Source: Buxus sempervirens
Taxonomy: Eukaryota > Streptophyta > Magnoliopsida > Buxales > Buxaceae
Length of the DNA: 64,000 nt
Assembly (NCBI GenBank): GCA_947561395.2
Contig: OX387182.1
Location: 37,689,949 to 37,753,948, forward strand
Direction: 5' to 3'
Numbering within the stretch: position 1 is the first letter of the stretch; each line of letters begins with the position of its first letter. This document shows positions 45,200-56,622 of the stretch, piece by piece. The notes under the pieces were generated by a model, which was given only the letters and a program-made list of their open reading frames with translations, was not told the origin of the DNA and ran no database searches. Both the position numbers and the translations under genes were made by a program.

Positions 45200-45207
45200 T
45201 ATAAAAG
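45200..45207 (+). promoter_or_regulatory. TATA box of the Ogre-like LTR
   Basis: TATAAAAG begins 12 bases after the last palindrome and is followed by GGGACAGCAGCCCCC, as in the solo LTR at 36022. Confidence 0.78.
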
Positions 45208-46666
45208 GGGACAGCAGCCCCCTTTCCAATGGTTGGTTGGTTTCATTGCTTGTAGACCTCCTTGCCCCTCTATTACTCATCCGAATCCTCCCTCCCCAGC
45301 ACCCCTTTGGCTCCACCACCTTCACACTCCACCCCAAGGTGCCTCCACCCCCTCTCCTCCTCCTTCCTCTTCCTCCCTACCACAACACAAGGCAAAGACC
45401 TTGCTGCTGCTGTCAAGAGAAGGTGGTTCCAGCTGGTGTTTTGCTTCCAAGGAGGGTCTCCACCTCCACTAAAGTGCCTAGAACCTCCAGGTAAAGTCCC
45501 TATCATGTGGTGTTTCTCATATATTAAATTTGGATTTTTTCCCTAACTTATTTACTCTTGTCTCTCTTCTTGGCATGGGATCATTTCCTTGTCATGTTAA
45601 GCATGCATTTGATTCTCTTTTCTTGGCATGGGATCATTTCCTTGTCCTATTATGCATGCATTTGACTTTTCTCTCCATGGTATGAAACCACCAAAGGTGA
45701 GAGATCTATGTATGGTTCCATGCAAGCATGAGGTCTTCATTTTTACATATTTTTAATCTTAATGGGTTGCTGTCTTAGGCGTTATCTCCAGCAACTATTA
45801 GAGGAGTTTGTTATTCTTCTACTTCATCTCATGTACCCCAATATAAGCCCCATTTCCCTTCTTGATTCTCCTTCTTTCTTCTCATTTTTTTTGTGTCATT
45901 TTACTGCTGGCCGTACCCCCTTGGGTTGCTGTCCTGGACCATAGCTGCAGCATGTATGCCTCTTACATGCCTCTATCTTGGTGTGAACTTGTTTGTTAAT
46001 TTGTGGGTATGTTTAGATATAGGTTGGGTTTCCTATTCATGCTAGTATTCTTGCTTTTAGATGGGAACAAGTTTCTGATAACATGTGCAATAACATGCTC
46101 TCTTTGCTTAGGTAACTTGTTTTTTTTTCTTCTATCCACATCAATTTGTTTTGTATGCATGCACAACAACCTCAACACTCATGTTCTTGGGCCGTGGATG
46201 CTGTCCTTTTTTCTTCTTCTTCTTGCTGTTGGCGCACACATGACCATGATCCATTCCCCATGAGCTTGCTGTATGTTGTGATGTGTTTATGTGAATACCC
46301 TGCTCCCCCAATCCCTCCATCAATTGCTGTATCTGTGTATGCAAATGAGCATGACCCCCCTCTCCCCCTCTCTCCTAGGTGGCTGCTGTTCTGGGCATGC
46401 AGCAAATGTTTTTATCTTAGGTTAGTAAGCATGCAGAGAATTTTGGAGCTGCTGCTGGCAGCAGCCGTACCCTCCACTGTTCCTTGTTCCCAATAGGTTT
46501 AAGTTGCATGTATGCTTAAGTTTGGGTACCATGAGCATAAGACCTTGCTGCCATGCCCCCCCAACCCCATGGTCCATAATTTCTAGTCCCGTGAGAGCAT
46601 ACTAACCCCCTCCAGAGGGCCGCTGTCCCAGCAAATTCCCATTTGCTTGCCCTCTCAAATCAGTCC

Positions 46667-47701
46667 TGTAAGTGTGAAAACTCACACTCCTGTTATGGCA
46701 AATGATTGACAAATTATGTTTCTAATGAAGCTTCAAGATGTGCAGATTAAACAATGAAAATTCAGTAAATTTAGTAAAGAAGAAGAAGTTGGTGCCACCA
46801 CACTGCTACCACGCCGCTGCCACCCCCGCTGGTAGCGCATAAGGGAATTCGTGTGTCGAAAGAAAGGTTCGTGCACCTGCCACGTACTCTCCCGCTAGCA
46901 GCTCGCTAGCAGCGCGCTTTTCACTGATTCAACTTACTCTGAGTGGGACTTGAGTTCGCTACCAGCCGTCTACATCGATCGCTTCACGACGCTACCAGCG
47001 CTCGACGCGATCTGAGTTTTATTCTTTAAATAGACGAGTTGTAATTTTCAATTGTGACTTTTTTCTTTGGATCATTTGTTTTTCGAATCTTGAGGTGTTT
47101 GAGATTCGATCAAATCTTCTTTAGAGAGTCGGCGATCGAGTGAGGGGGAGATCTGAGATAGATCGCCTGGAATTGAAGACAGTGGATTCTTCTTCAATTC
47201 GGAACTTCATCTGATCGTGTGATCGCCTGGACTGGTGATCGGCCTTGATTGATGCGTAGGTGGATTCCTACTGCATTGGATCGTCTCAGTGGATTCTGAG
47301 AGGATTGCTGCGATCTGGATTGATCGTGTCCTGCAGCTTGTGGATTCCAGCTGTGTTGCGGTTCGTGGATTCGAACTGTGGATCACTGGTAAGTGATTGT
47401 TTGCGATCTGGACTGATCGTGTTCTGCAGCTTGTGGATTCAAGCTGTGTAGCAGTTCGTGGATTCGAACTGTGGATTGCTGTTGAGTGAGTCAAATTGTA
47501 AAGGTTAAGTATGTACTCCTTTGTAATTGTCTTTTCATTCAATAGTGGATTTTGAAGGGTTAGTCGCCTCATATAGACTCGAGGTTTTTCCTGGATCTGG
47601 ATCCAGGTTTCCTCGTATAATTCTTTGTGTACTGTTTCCGCATTGTTCAATTCTGAATTGTTATAGATCGTGGACCTTAAGAGTAGTCCTCTACTCTTTC
47701 A
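46667..47701 (+). mobile_element. Nested solo LTR (1,035 bp)
   Basis: Begins TGTAAGTGTG, ends CTACTCTTTCA, and is flanked by perfect AGTCC copies (46662-46666 and 47702-47706). Directly after the first TG a hairpin GTGTGA-AAAC-TCACAC is formed. A tandem duplication of about 95-100 bases lies at about 47310-47490 (GATCTGGA(T/C)TGATCGTGT, GCAGCTTGTGGATTC). The related solo LTR at 35173 lacks this insert. No internal region is present, so the superfamily is unknown. Confidence 0.88.
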
Positions 47702-48171
47702 AGTCCCCTAAGTGCCATGCAAGAGTATCTTTAATCCCCATGTATCCTCCACTCGCTTAGCATGATTAAATCGGCTCACGTAGGCTGTTGCATGTTCCTG
47801 TTTTTTTATTATTCTTTGCTGTCCCGTAGCCTCCTACCTTGGTGTTTGTGCTAGGGTATCCTAGAAAAAGGGTGCCTGGTTGCTGGGTTTCGGCTTGCCA
47901 TCGGTGGATAAAGGAGAAACACCCGGTTAGGGGTGCAAAGACCCCTACCTTGCTGCTGTTGCCCTGCTGGGAAAAGCAATGGGGGTAGCAACTCTCATGC
48001 CCCCTCTTCTTTGTGTCCTTGCTGGAAATCCCAAAAAGGAAACCAAATGAGGCCTCTCCCCAAATCTGAAACAATGTGGGCCTTCCCAGGGGCCCACATG
48101 ACCTGCAAAAGACTCCTAGGAAGCCCAGGAAACCATCCCAAATGGCCAAACCCCGAAAAAAGCCTATTTTA

Positions 48172-48240
48172 AGGTGATCCGGCAACTCAGGCCGGATCAC
48201 CTAGGGCCCATGTGTATCCGGCAACTAAGGCCGGATACAC
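48172..48240 (+). repeat. Second palindrome pair in the Ogre-like LTR
   Basis: Two units: AGGTGATCCGG...CCGGATCACCT (48172-48202, loop CAACTCAGG) and GTGTATCCGG...CCGGATACAC (48212-48240). Both lie about 3 kb downstream of the TATA box. Relative to the common stem, the first has GATC in both arms, i.e. matched changes. Confidence 0.9.
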
Positions 48241-49292
48241 CCAGAAATGTGATTTTTGTATGTTTTGATGCCTTGCCGAAATTTGGAGCGATTTGAACCA
48301 AAAACCACTGAACCAACAAGGTTTCCGGATCACCCGGAAACCCAGCTTGGGACATGGACCGCCGGTCCAACTCGGAATACCCGTGGGCCTTCCAACGGGG
48401 CCCACCAAGCCCAATGAACCCCAAAGCATGCTAATTAAACAACTTAAGTAAAATGAGCCATTTGAACCGGGCGGGCCAAACCCAATGCGGCCCACCCGTG
48501 CCCTGTAATGTGTAATGGACATATGAATTGCATGGTTTGGCCGAGACCATGGGCTAGGGCCTGTCGGGCCCACCAAAGCCCGCTAACCGAATCAAGGAAG
48601 GGTGCAAACCCCAACTTCGAAGCAATGGGCTTTCAAGACTAAAATCTGGACTACGGGCCCTAAGCCCAACATCCAACCCACCTGGGTGAATTTAAATAAG
48701 ATAAATTAAAGACATTTTGGCAACCAACATGGGGGCCCACCCCGGGGCCCGCAAATCAATGCCGGCCCGCTTCTTGCATGGAAATCACTTAAGTATCCAA
48801 CTTGAACAAACTAAATAAAACCAACACACTTGACCAAAGCCCACAGGGCCTCCTAGGCTTAGACAGAGGCCCACATGGGCACATGGGCTTACCCAAGCCC
48901 ACCAAGGACATCGTGGGCCTTCCAACGGGGCCCACCCAATCAGACTCAGACAATTTAAGTTAAGCAAAGATAAAATCAACTAAAGGGACCCATACCACTC
49001 AGGTGGTCCCGCCAAGACCTAACTTAAATACCTGCTGGATTAGGAATCGGGTGAGAACCAAGCAAGAGAGCTGACTCAAACCAGGGAACCCACGGGACCC
49101 GTCATCCGACGGGGTGGACTGGGGTGTCTACGGACTTCCCCAGACCACAACCGAGAACCAAACTCCGAATCTCAAGCCGCAGACCCAAAGCCCTAAATAG
49201 ACAAGATTATGCACCCAGGTGTCCGCCTGCACCCCATCAGGCGGTGGCGACTCCCATTTACCCCGTGCCGCGTTTCCCATGCACGCACAGCC

Positions 49293-49310
49293 TGGCGACT
49301 CTGCTGGGGA
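49293..49310 (+). promoter_or_regulatory. Primer-binding site of the Ogre-like element
   Basis: TGGCGACTCTGCTGGGGA starts three bases after the LTR end. It corresponds to the tRNA-Arg-type primer site reported for Ogre elements. Confidence 0.9.
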
Positions 49311-50833
49311 TCACTCAGCCCAGTAGGACCCTACTTAGGACCGAGTCAGCTCAAGAGGGACTTAGGCGATATTCTAGGAACTTTTGCTACCCCGATTAGC
49401 AAGGTACAGAATACACATAACTACGTGTTCTGGGGAGTCCTGCCACAAGGACGCGATAATTGCCTAAGGCAAGTGGAATTTAAGAGGTCCCCTGTGACCC
49501 TCCACTTACCTGGGGATTCTCCCAGGACATCGTAAAACGTGCCAATTCTGCACCTTACTACACGAGGCAGTAGGGATTCCTTTATCACCTAAATCCAAAC
49601 CAAACTCGCCCGTATAGGCACAGCACGCAGCCCAACTGCACACACGGGCACACCACCACACCGTGGATGGATGTTTGTGTGAATTTAAATTCCCGCATTG
49701 ATGTGATGGAACTGCGTGGGGTGACACGCACGAGGGAGGATGCGTGGATGATCCGACCTTTGATAGATGAGTGAATCGGATATTGCTACTTCTTTACCAA
49801 AACTTAGACCTCTCTAGCAGCCTACCCTTCTTCTTACTATGAACTGATCTTTGGGATGGTATTAGCACCTACGCTCCCGTGGCTTGCCGGGGAAAGCAGG
49901 GTAAACCCATCCCCCCAGTTTTTTGGAGTCCATTAGCACCACTGGTTTCTTGCCGTGGCACGCGAGGATCCAGTACTGGTCCAGACCCTTGTAGGCTTAT
50001 GTCTCGGGCTGGGTATCCTCCCCCACCTAACGTTTCTGATTAAACCTTGCGTTGAGCATGAGAGGGTGAGTAGGATGTGAATGATGAATAAAATCAGAAT
50101 AAAACTCAGAGTCCATCAGGGGCAGCAACCCCCGCTTTTTGCATCAAATTGAGTAAACCCTAGATGCTTGGCTACCTCGGCCCTAGCTTAGGAAGCTCAC
50201 CTAATTCTTGATCAGGGGAACCATCCCAGATCCATGCATGGAGTCCTGTATGCTATGGGTCTTGACCCATTAGAGTCCGTTGGGAGCACTTTAAGTCCAG
50301 ATTGGTCTTTTAGAGCAGACGAAAGCCGGCCAGATCAGACAAACAGATGAAAGCATGCCAGATCAGAACATGGGCACTAAACCCTAGATTTAGGATTTTT
50401 AGCCTACCCACTTTGAAAGCAATTTGTATCCTCCCTTTTGGCTCCCAACAGCCTTAAGGATGAATTCTTTGCAGCTTTTGTAAATATCTTGTAAAAATTC
50501 GCCCTCGATGGCAAGTTGTAATTTCGCTAGGGTCCGACACCGAAAGCAGATAAAAGAACAGATGAAAGACAGAAAGACTGATCGGGACTTGAATGTGCTC
50601 CTCTACACAAGTATGTCTAGGAGTCGCGCCTTCATTGGCGCCAACCCTTAGGACCACACACCATGTGTGCTCGAGTTAAATTCCGCATTGCTTTGTTCTT
50701 TCTCCATTTGGTGAAGCATGTTAGAACTGCTAATGGTTATCTCCTTTGCTTAAGATTATGCATGTCTTAGGACTAACTTAGAGTCTTGGTGTGGAACCCT
50801 AATTTGATTCGGAATTTCGATCGGATAGTTGGC
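49311..50833 (+). other. Untranslated leader of the Ogre-like element
   Basis: No ORF with recognisable domains and no obvious tandem repeats. It leads into ORF1 at 50834. Confidence 0.7.
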
Positions 50834-52268
50834 ATGGCATCTTCATCCTCATCTGAGAGAACCCGTTTCCCTAGGATAGAGAAGTGCGCCTGGGATACCC
50901 CCTGGATCCGTTCTTGGACAAGGCAGCTCCAAGGGAGTGAGCAGATTGAATGGGAGCACAAATACCACATGGGACAGACTTTGTCCCTGTTAAATGTGCC
51001 AATCAACTGGGATATGATCCAAGCAGCGTTGCTTTTTTGGGATCCCCAGCTTTCAGTGTTTCGATTCGGGATCAACGAGTTGACTCCCACAATTGAGGAA
51101 CTTGACCTGTTCCTCCGATTTCGCGACTTAGGAGAACCCGCTAGGCCAAGTCTCAAAGAAAGCTACAAAAATGAAGCTTGTGTTTTCTTTGGCCTCTCAA
51201 GGGGAGAATTCCAGACCTTAGGAGGTGACAAATCATTTACTCGGGTCTCCAAAACATTCCTAGCTGAGAAAATGAGAAACAAAAAGCAGGAAAGACCCCG
51301 GGCTTGGTTTGACACCTTCACCCTTGTGGTCCTGTCACAAATCTTCTTTCCAACTGGGGGAGACACCATTAATTTGGCCCTCATGGAAATTGTGGATCAA
51401 CTCAGGGCGGGGTACCGAATCATGCCACTGATCCTAGCTCAACTGTTCCATTCCCTGACTTTGTCCAAAAACGGAACTCGGAGGTTTCAAGGGTGCGCTC
51501 CCCTTCTCCACATTTGGCTGCAAGACCACCTGACGGTGTCATCACCTGTCAGTGCATATTAAAAGGCAACCGGTGACAACATCCATTGGTTGGCTCAAAG
51601 AGAGATCAAACCAAACCTACCCGCTCGTGAGGATTGGTTTAACCACTTTCTCCACCTGAGGGGAGAAACGGACATTAGATGGTGGGGTACATACAATATC
51701 CCCTACACCCCCATCATAGCTTTCAAGAAAAGAGAGGGGCTTTCCCTGATAGGACTCACCCATGCTGTGCCGTACTATCCGATCCGGGTTCTGAGACAGT
51801 TTGGGAAACCGCAGGGAATCCCGGTCAGGGACGACTTGGGCAGTTTGATTGGTCCACTCACCAAGGGACTAAGGACCCAACTGCTGATGGGGTGGAAGAC
51901 AGTGTGCGTATATCGAGAAGACGTCTTCATCGAATCACATTTTCGAGACTACGAGCAATGGATAGCTCGGGAGTTTGGCCATGACGGCCCCCCCACCTCT
52001 TCAGCCTATCGCATCAGGCGACATTCCAGTTCCTCCCCCTAACACATATAGGGACAGGGTGGCTGAACTGCAGGAGACCCACTCCCGTATCCATTCAGCT
52101 TATGTAGATTCGGAATGGGAGAGTAGGCAGGCCAATATGGCCTTGCAACAGGAAATGGAATTGGTGCGCAAGCACGCTGAGGAGGACCGACGTCTGCGGA
52201 ACAAGCTTCTGCGAGCCTTGAGGAGGCAAGACGTGTCCTCCCACTATGATGATGACCAACCTAGCTAG
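50834..52268 (+). pseudogene. ORF1 of the Ogre-like element (plant-mobile-domain/DUF7745-like), broken
   Basis: The start is the ATG of MASSSSSERTRF. The frame contains LLFWDPQLSVFRFG, ELTPTIEELDLFLRF, AWFDTFTLVVLSQIFFP, IMPLILAQLFHSL and IWLQDHL, then a TAA at 51560-51562. It continues in the same frame with WFNHFLHLRG, YYPIRVLRQFGKPQGIPV and WIAREFG. At about 51985-51991 a run of seven C marks a frame change, after which a charged coiled coil (ELQETHSRIHSAYVDSEWES, MELVRKHAEEDRRLRNKLL) runs to the stop at 52268. This pre-gag ORF is typical of Ogre elements and its function is unknown. The sequence resembles the uncharacterised plant DUF7745 type; that label is from memory. Confidence 0.8.
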
Positions 52269-53782
52269 ACTTTGGCTTTGTTGTATTTGTTATAAATGAT
52301 GGTGTACTTTGTGCCATGACGGCACCTTTTGATTAAAGCATGAATTTATTTCCACTTTGATATATATTGTTCAAACTTAACAAGACAAGAATTTGAAATA
52401 AAAGAATCAATTCCCTCCAATAGGGCAACTTGGTCTCCGACAGACCACCTATTCTCAGATAATTTCAATCTCCCTGGTCGCTGCAACCACCTAGTTTCCT
52501 TTGATTGCATCTCTCTCATTGAGATCGCAAAACCCAGCAAGTGTTAAAAAACACCCAAGACTTTGAGCTCAGATCACACCCGTCTGCATCTTTTCAAGAT
52601 CATGCGGTCTAACCTGTAGGGCACCGAAACCACCGACGGATGAGTCGGATATTGGTGGAGGATCGTCCTGGCATAGCCTACCCCTTTTAGTGACACCAAA
52701 GCCGCCGGTGATTGAATCGGATATTGGCTGCGGAGCGTCCGGGTACTACTAGACTAATTCTTAGGGCACCGAAACCATCGACGGATGAGTCGGATATTGG
52801 TGGAGGATCGTCCTGGCATAGCCTACCCCTTTTAGTGACACCAAAGCTGCCGGTGATTGAATCGGATATTGGCTGCGGAGCGTCCGGGTACTACTAGCCG
52901 AATCCTTAGGGCACCGAAGCCGCCGACGGATGAGTCGGATATTGGTGGAGGAGCGTCCTGGCATAGCCTTCCCCTTTGTGAGGCGCCGAAGTCAATGGTG
53001 ATTAAACCAACGACTAGCTAAGGCACGCCCGGGAACTACTAGCCGAATTTTGGCGCCGACGCCGCCAGTGAATGAACTGGAGATTGGCCGAGGTACGCCT
53101 GGGTGCTGATTTTCAGCTCACCCCCCGCGGAGACCCAGCATTGGTCCAACCTCGTGATTCTGAGCTCAAACAAAACCCTTAAATTGAAGGTTCTCTTTCC
53201 TTGCCTAAACAGCTAAAATAGATCAGCTTAACCCAGGTTCTCTTCCCTTGCCAAGTGGCTAAAATAGATTAGTGATTTAGGGTTCTCTTTCCCGGTTGCT
53301 TCCGAGCAACTAAAATAGATCAACTTTCAGAAAAAATAGGGTTCTCTCTCCCAGTTGCCTATGGGTGGCTAAAATAGACTCGGTCTCTAGGGTTCTCTTC
53401 CCCGGTCGTCTTAGGGCAGCCAAAATAGATCAGCCTTCAAAATTCAATAGGGTTCTCTTCCCCGGTCATCTTAGGACAGCCAAAATAGATCAGTCTTCAA
53501 AATCAATAAGGTTCTCTTCCCTCGTTACCTACGGGTAGCTAAAATAGATCAGTTGATTCAAAATCAGGTTCTCTTCCCTTGTTGCCTTAGGGTAGCTAAA
53601 ATAGATTAGCTAGTCCAAATCCAACCAAACAAAAAAACAGCATAAATCGAAGAAACAGATTCTACCAAGTAAATTGCATAACCAATTTGTGTAAAATTGC
53701 ACTAATACCTGTCAATTGTCCACCAGGTACCAAAATTGCTTTCAAAAGTCCGTACCTGCTAAGATCGAGGAGAAGGCTCGAT
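52269..53782 (+). repeat. Repeat-rich spacer between ORF1 and gag
   Basis: Two tandem arrays. At 52618-53110, units start at 52618, 52763 and 52908 (period exactly 145) with a degenerate fourth copy. Each is a dimer of about 72-base halves carrying CGGATATTGG and CG(T/G)CCTGGCAT or CGTCCGGGTAC. At 53189-53622 there are eight units of 45-60 bases of the form GGTTCTCTTCCC...(G/A)CTAAAATAGAT(C/T)AG. No coding sequence is recognised. Confidence 0.9.
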
Positions 53783-55863
53783 ATGGAACAGCAAGGGGAA
53801 CAGACGCCGCCAGGGCAGCATCCTGTAGAGTCCAGTCATACTCAGGTAGTCAATTAGATGCAGCAAAAGATGGACAGCATGAGTTCCATCATCCAGGAAC
53901 TAATGACAGAACTGAGAGAGTTACGGCAGGGCCCACCCGGGGTGCCGGTTGCCCAGCAGCCACCGCCACAGTTCCCACCACAAGCGGAAGCGGTGCCACC
54001 GCCGCGTCCAGTAAACCCCCCTCCCCTAGCACCACCACCACCACCCCAGGCAGCGCCATTTCATGTGGCACAACAAGAGCAATTTCTGCCTATCCATCTG
54101 GGACAGGGTGATGAGGACTGGTACAGAACCCAAGAAGTGCAGTTTGAAGAAAAGCTGACAGCAGTGAGGGAAGAGAATAGAATGGAAATGGCCGCCCTCA
54201 AGGAGCAACTCAAGTAGCTCCAACCCAGCACAGTGCAGAGTGAGGCTACTCTGGAAAGCCTCTGTTTCTTTTCAGATATCCAACTCCCGGCTAAGTTCAA
54301 ATGCCCTGAGTTGCACCAGTTCGACGGCACCGGGTGCCCCCTGAACCATTTGAGGTCCTATTCTGGTGACATGTGCCAGTATGCCAAGGAAGAGCGGATT
54401 ATGGTGCAGTTCTTCCAGAAGTCACTAGCCGGGGCCGCTTACTCTTGGTTCCTGAGTCTAGACAAGGCTAAGATCAAGACATGGAATGACCTGGCAGCAG
54501 TCTTCATCCAGCAGTACCGCCTGAACAGTCAGATAGTGCAGATGAGGGCAGAATTGCAAAGGCTGGCAAAAAAGAGCCAAGAGTCAGTAAGAGAATACGC
54601 CAAGCGCTGGAAGGAATTGGCAGCATTAGTACAGCCGCCGTTGCTAGAACAAGAGATGACGTCATTGTTCATTGCGTCATTAGACCAACCTTTCTTCACT
54701 CTGCTGCTGGGGCAGAGTACATCGAACTTCAATGACCTGATCTTGACTGCGGATCGGATCGAAGACGCAGTAAGGGCCGGGAAGATAGATGGCAGTGGGC
54801 AGAGTGCCGCACCAAGGAGGCCAGTGTCAGGGCAGGCTAGCAGAAACCAGGGGCAAGAGCCTAGGAGGTCAGAACAGCAGGTAGTGAACTATGTATACCC
54901 CACACAACCCCACCATTTCTCCCAAGGACCGGAGGCAGTGGCACCCCAAGGAACCGGACAAGCTGCTTACCAAGGGGTAAGAAGAACCAGGGAAGAGATG
55001 GAGGCCAGAATGAAGCGGGTTTTCACTCCACTCCCGTATGCGCTGGCAGAGTTGCTGCCTACTTTGCTAAAGAAGGGGTACGTGCAAGTCAAACCCCCGA
55101 ACCCTCGTTTGGTCAACGCCAGAAGCTACAACGCTGCAGAGCGGTGCGAGTACCACTCTGGTGCTCCAGGGCACCACACCAATCGGTGCTGGGATTTGAG
55201 GCATGATATCCAAGACCTGATTGATAGTAAGCGCATCACGGTCGACCCTCCAGTGCCACCTGCCCAGACTCCAGCAGCCGGAGTAACTACCAATACTCTC
55301 CCAGATCACTCAAAGGCCTCCACTAGTAGGACGGCAAATCAAGTGAGCAGTGATCAAGGCACCGGGCAGCTCAACCCTTCCATACTTATCGGACGGCCAG
55401 GGCAGACAGTGAGGGTACAGCTGCAAACAGGAACCCCCTCGGCAGCAAGAGCAGTTAATGAGAATACAGACGTTCATGTTTGCACGATCGAGGATGAACC
55501 TCAGAGCAGTGAGGAAGTCACGGGACCTTGGAACCCGATACAATGTGGATGGATCAGTGATTCCACATCCCCTCCACGTAGGGAAGGAGTGGGCAGCTCC
55601 AGTGGACTCCAGATCAGGGATAGGCCGCAGATCTCGGACGCTTCAGTGGGTAGTTCAAGGGTGCCGCCCCAGTTATCCACCGGATGGCCGCCAGAGGGCA
55701 TGTCCGCGACATCGGGGCCACACCCATATCTGGCATACTCTACCGACTCGTCATCACTTGAGTCTAATCCCGTCCCCCTCCCATACAACATGCATGAGTG
55801 GTTCGCCCCCCCCCCCCTCATGCCGCAGCGGAAGAGGAACCACCATCCACTCCTGAACTCGTA
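53783..55863 (+). pseudogene. gag: Gag of the Ogre-like element, with two in-frame TAG stops
   Basis: The frame starts with ATG at 53783 (MEQQGEQTPPGQHP). TAG stops at 53855-53857 and 54215-54217 fall where CAG glutamine codons would fit. A Met/Gln-rich coiled coil, a Pro-rich linker (about 53940-54060) and a second charged helix precede the Retrotrans_gag domain (FKCPELHQFDGTGCP, FFQKSLAGAAYSWF, VREYAKRWKELA, LTADRIEDAV; about 54290-54790). The C-X2-H-X5-H-X4-C knuckle CEYHSGAPGHHTNRC lies at about 55147-55191. Gag ends in a Ser/Pro-rich tail with a run of 12 C at 55806-55817, where the reading frame switches to that of the protease and pol. Confidence 0.88.
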
Positions 55864-56622
55864 AACCTGCCGGATCCGTACGAGAGCTCGGACGAGTCTG
55901 CTGACGTAGGCTCAGATGACACGTCCGCAGAAAAGAGTGAGACAGTGAACGTTATCGAAGGAGACGGCGGTGACCCCTCTACAGATTTCCCTCTGGTGCA
56001 CTTGCACCCATCCGAAGACCAAGAATTCTTCTACCCAACCCCCATCTCTCACCCTAGCCCTTTAACCCTCAACATCCACGACATCATGGACTCGCCTCCA
56101 CAAGACCCCTTCTACCTTTTAGTTGAACCACCTACCCTGAACCTTTCCAAGCTTAACCTGGAACCACCCTCGTACAACGTCGTACCACCACCTTACCCCA
56201 CCCCATCTTTCTACCATCAAGCCACCACCGCCACTACTGAAGCAGAAATCGATCGGATCACCCGATCCGGTCGATACATAAACACCGACCCCCCACCCGC
56301 ACCAGAGGAGGGAGCAGAAGCAGAAGCAAAAAGGAAAGAAAAAGGGAAGGACGTGGTCATAGAATTGCCACCGACCCTCAAAAGAAAGGGAAGGGCCACA
56401 GAAGAGGAAGTCACAGATTTGCACCACAGCATCTACACTCCCGAATATGATCTCCTCCAGCAGTTGAACAAGGTCCCCGCCCAGATTTCCATAATGAGGC
56501 TCTTGATTGATTCGGAGAAGCACCGGGCAGTGCTGATGAAGGTCCTGGGTGATGCACACGTACCAGCAGATATTGACCCCGAGCAATTAGGAGCAGTGGT
56601 GTCAGTAATCATGGCACCATAG
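55818..56622 (+). pseudogene. Gag-protease linker in the pol frame
   Basis: The pol frame is open from about 55798, overlapping gag around the C-run, and encodes an acidic Ser/Pro/Glu-rich stretch (LPDPYESSDESADVGSDD, ITRSGRYI, LLQQLNKVPAQISI, VLMKVLGDAHVP). IT-RSGR and LL-L-K-PAQIS are motifs I associate with the region before the protease in Tat/Ogre polyproteins. TAG at 56620-56622 interrupts it before the protease. Confidence 0.75.

Larger units (their letters stand above)
44369..49289 (+). repeat. 5' LTR of the Ogre-like element (4,921 bp including a nested solo LTR)
   Basis: Begins TGTAAGCACCTCATTTTTGC and ends CATGCACGCACA, just before the primer site. Without the nested 1,035-bp solo LTR and its TSD it is about 3.9 kb. 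It is homologous to the solo LTR at 35173-38567. Confidence 0.9.

Noticed and set aside
46790..46870. Sequence with GGTAGCGC considered as a possible tRNA gene
   Set aside because: No cloverleaf, T-loop or acceptor pairing could be drawn. It lies inside a solo LTR.
47207..47650. 147-codon minus-strand ORF with repeated IHSSNPRTATQLES segments
   Set aside because: The protein repeat only mirrors the tandem DNA duplication in the solo LTR, and the strand is opposite to the LTR's TATA-like element.
56119..56586. Several long minus-strand ORFs opposite gag and pol (56119-56586, 58273-58674, 59448-59834 and others)
   Set aside because: They are shadows of the pol reading frame on the other strand and contain no domains.
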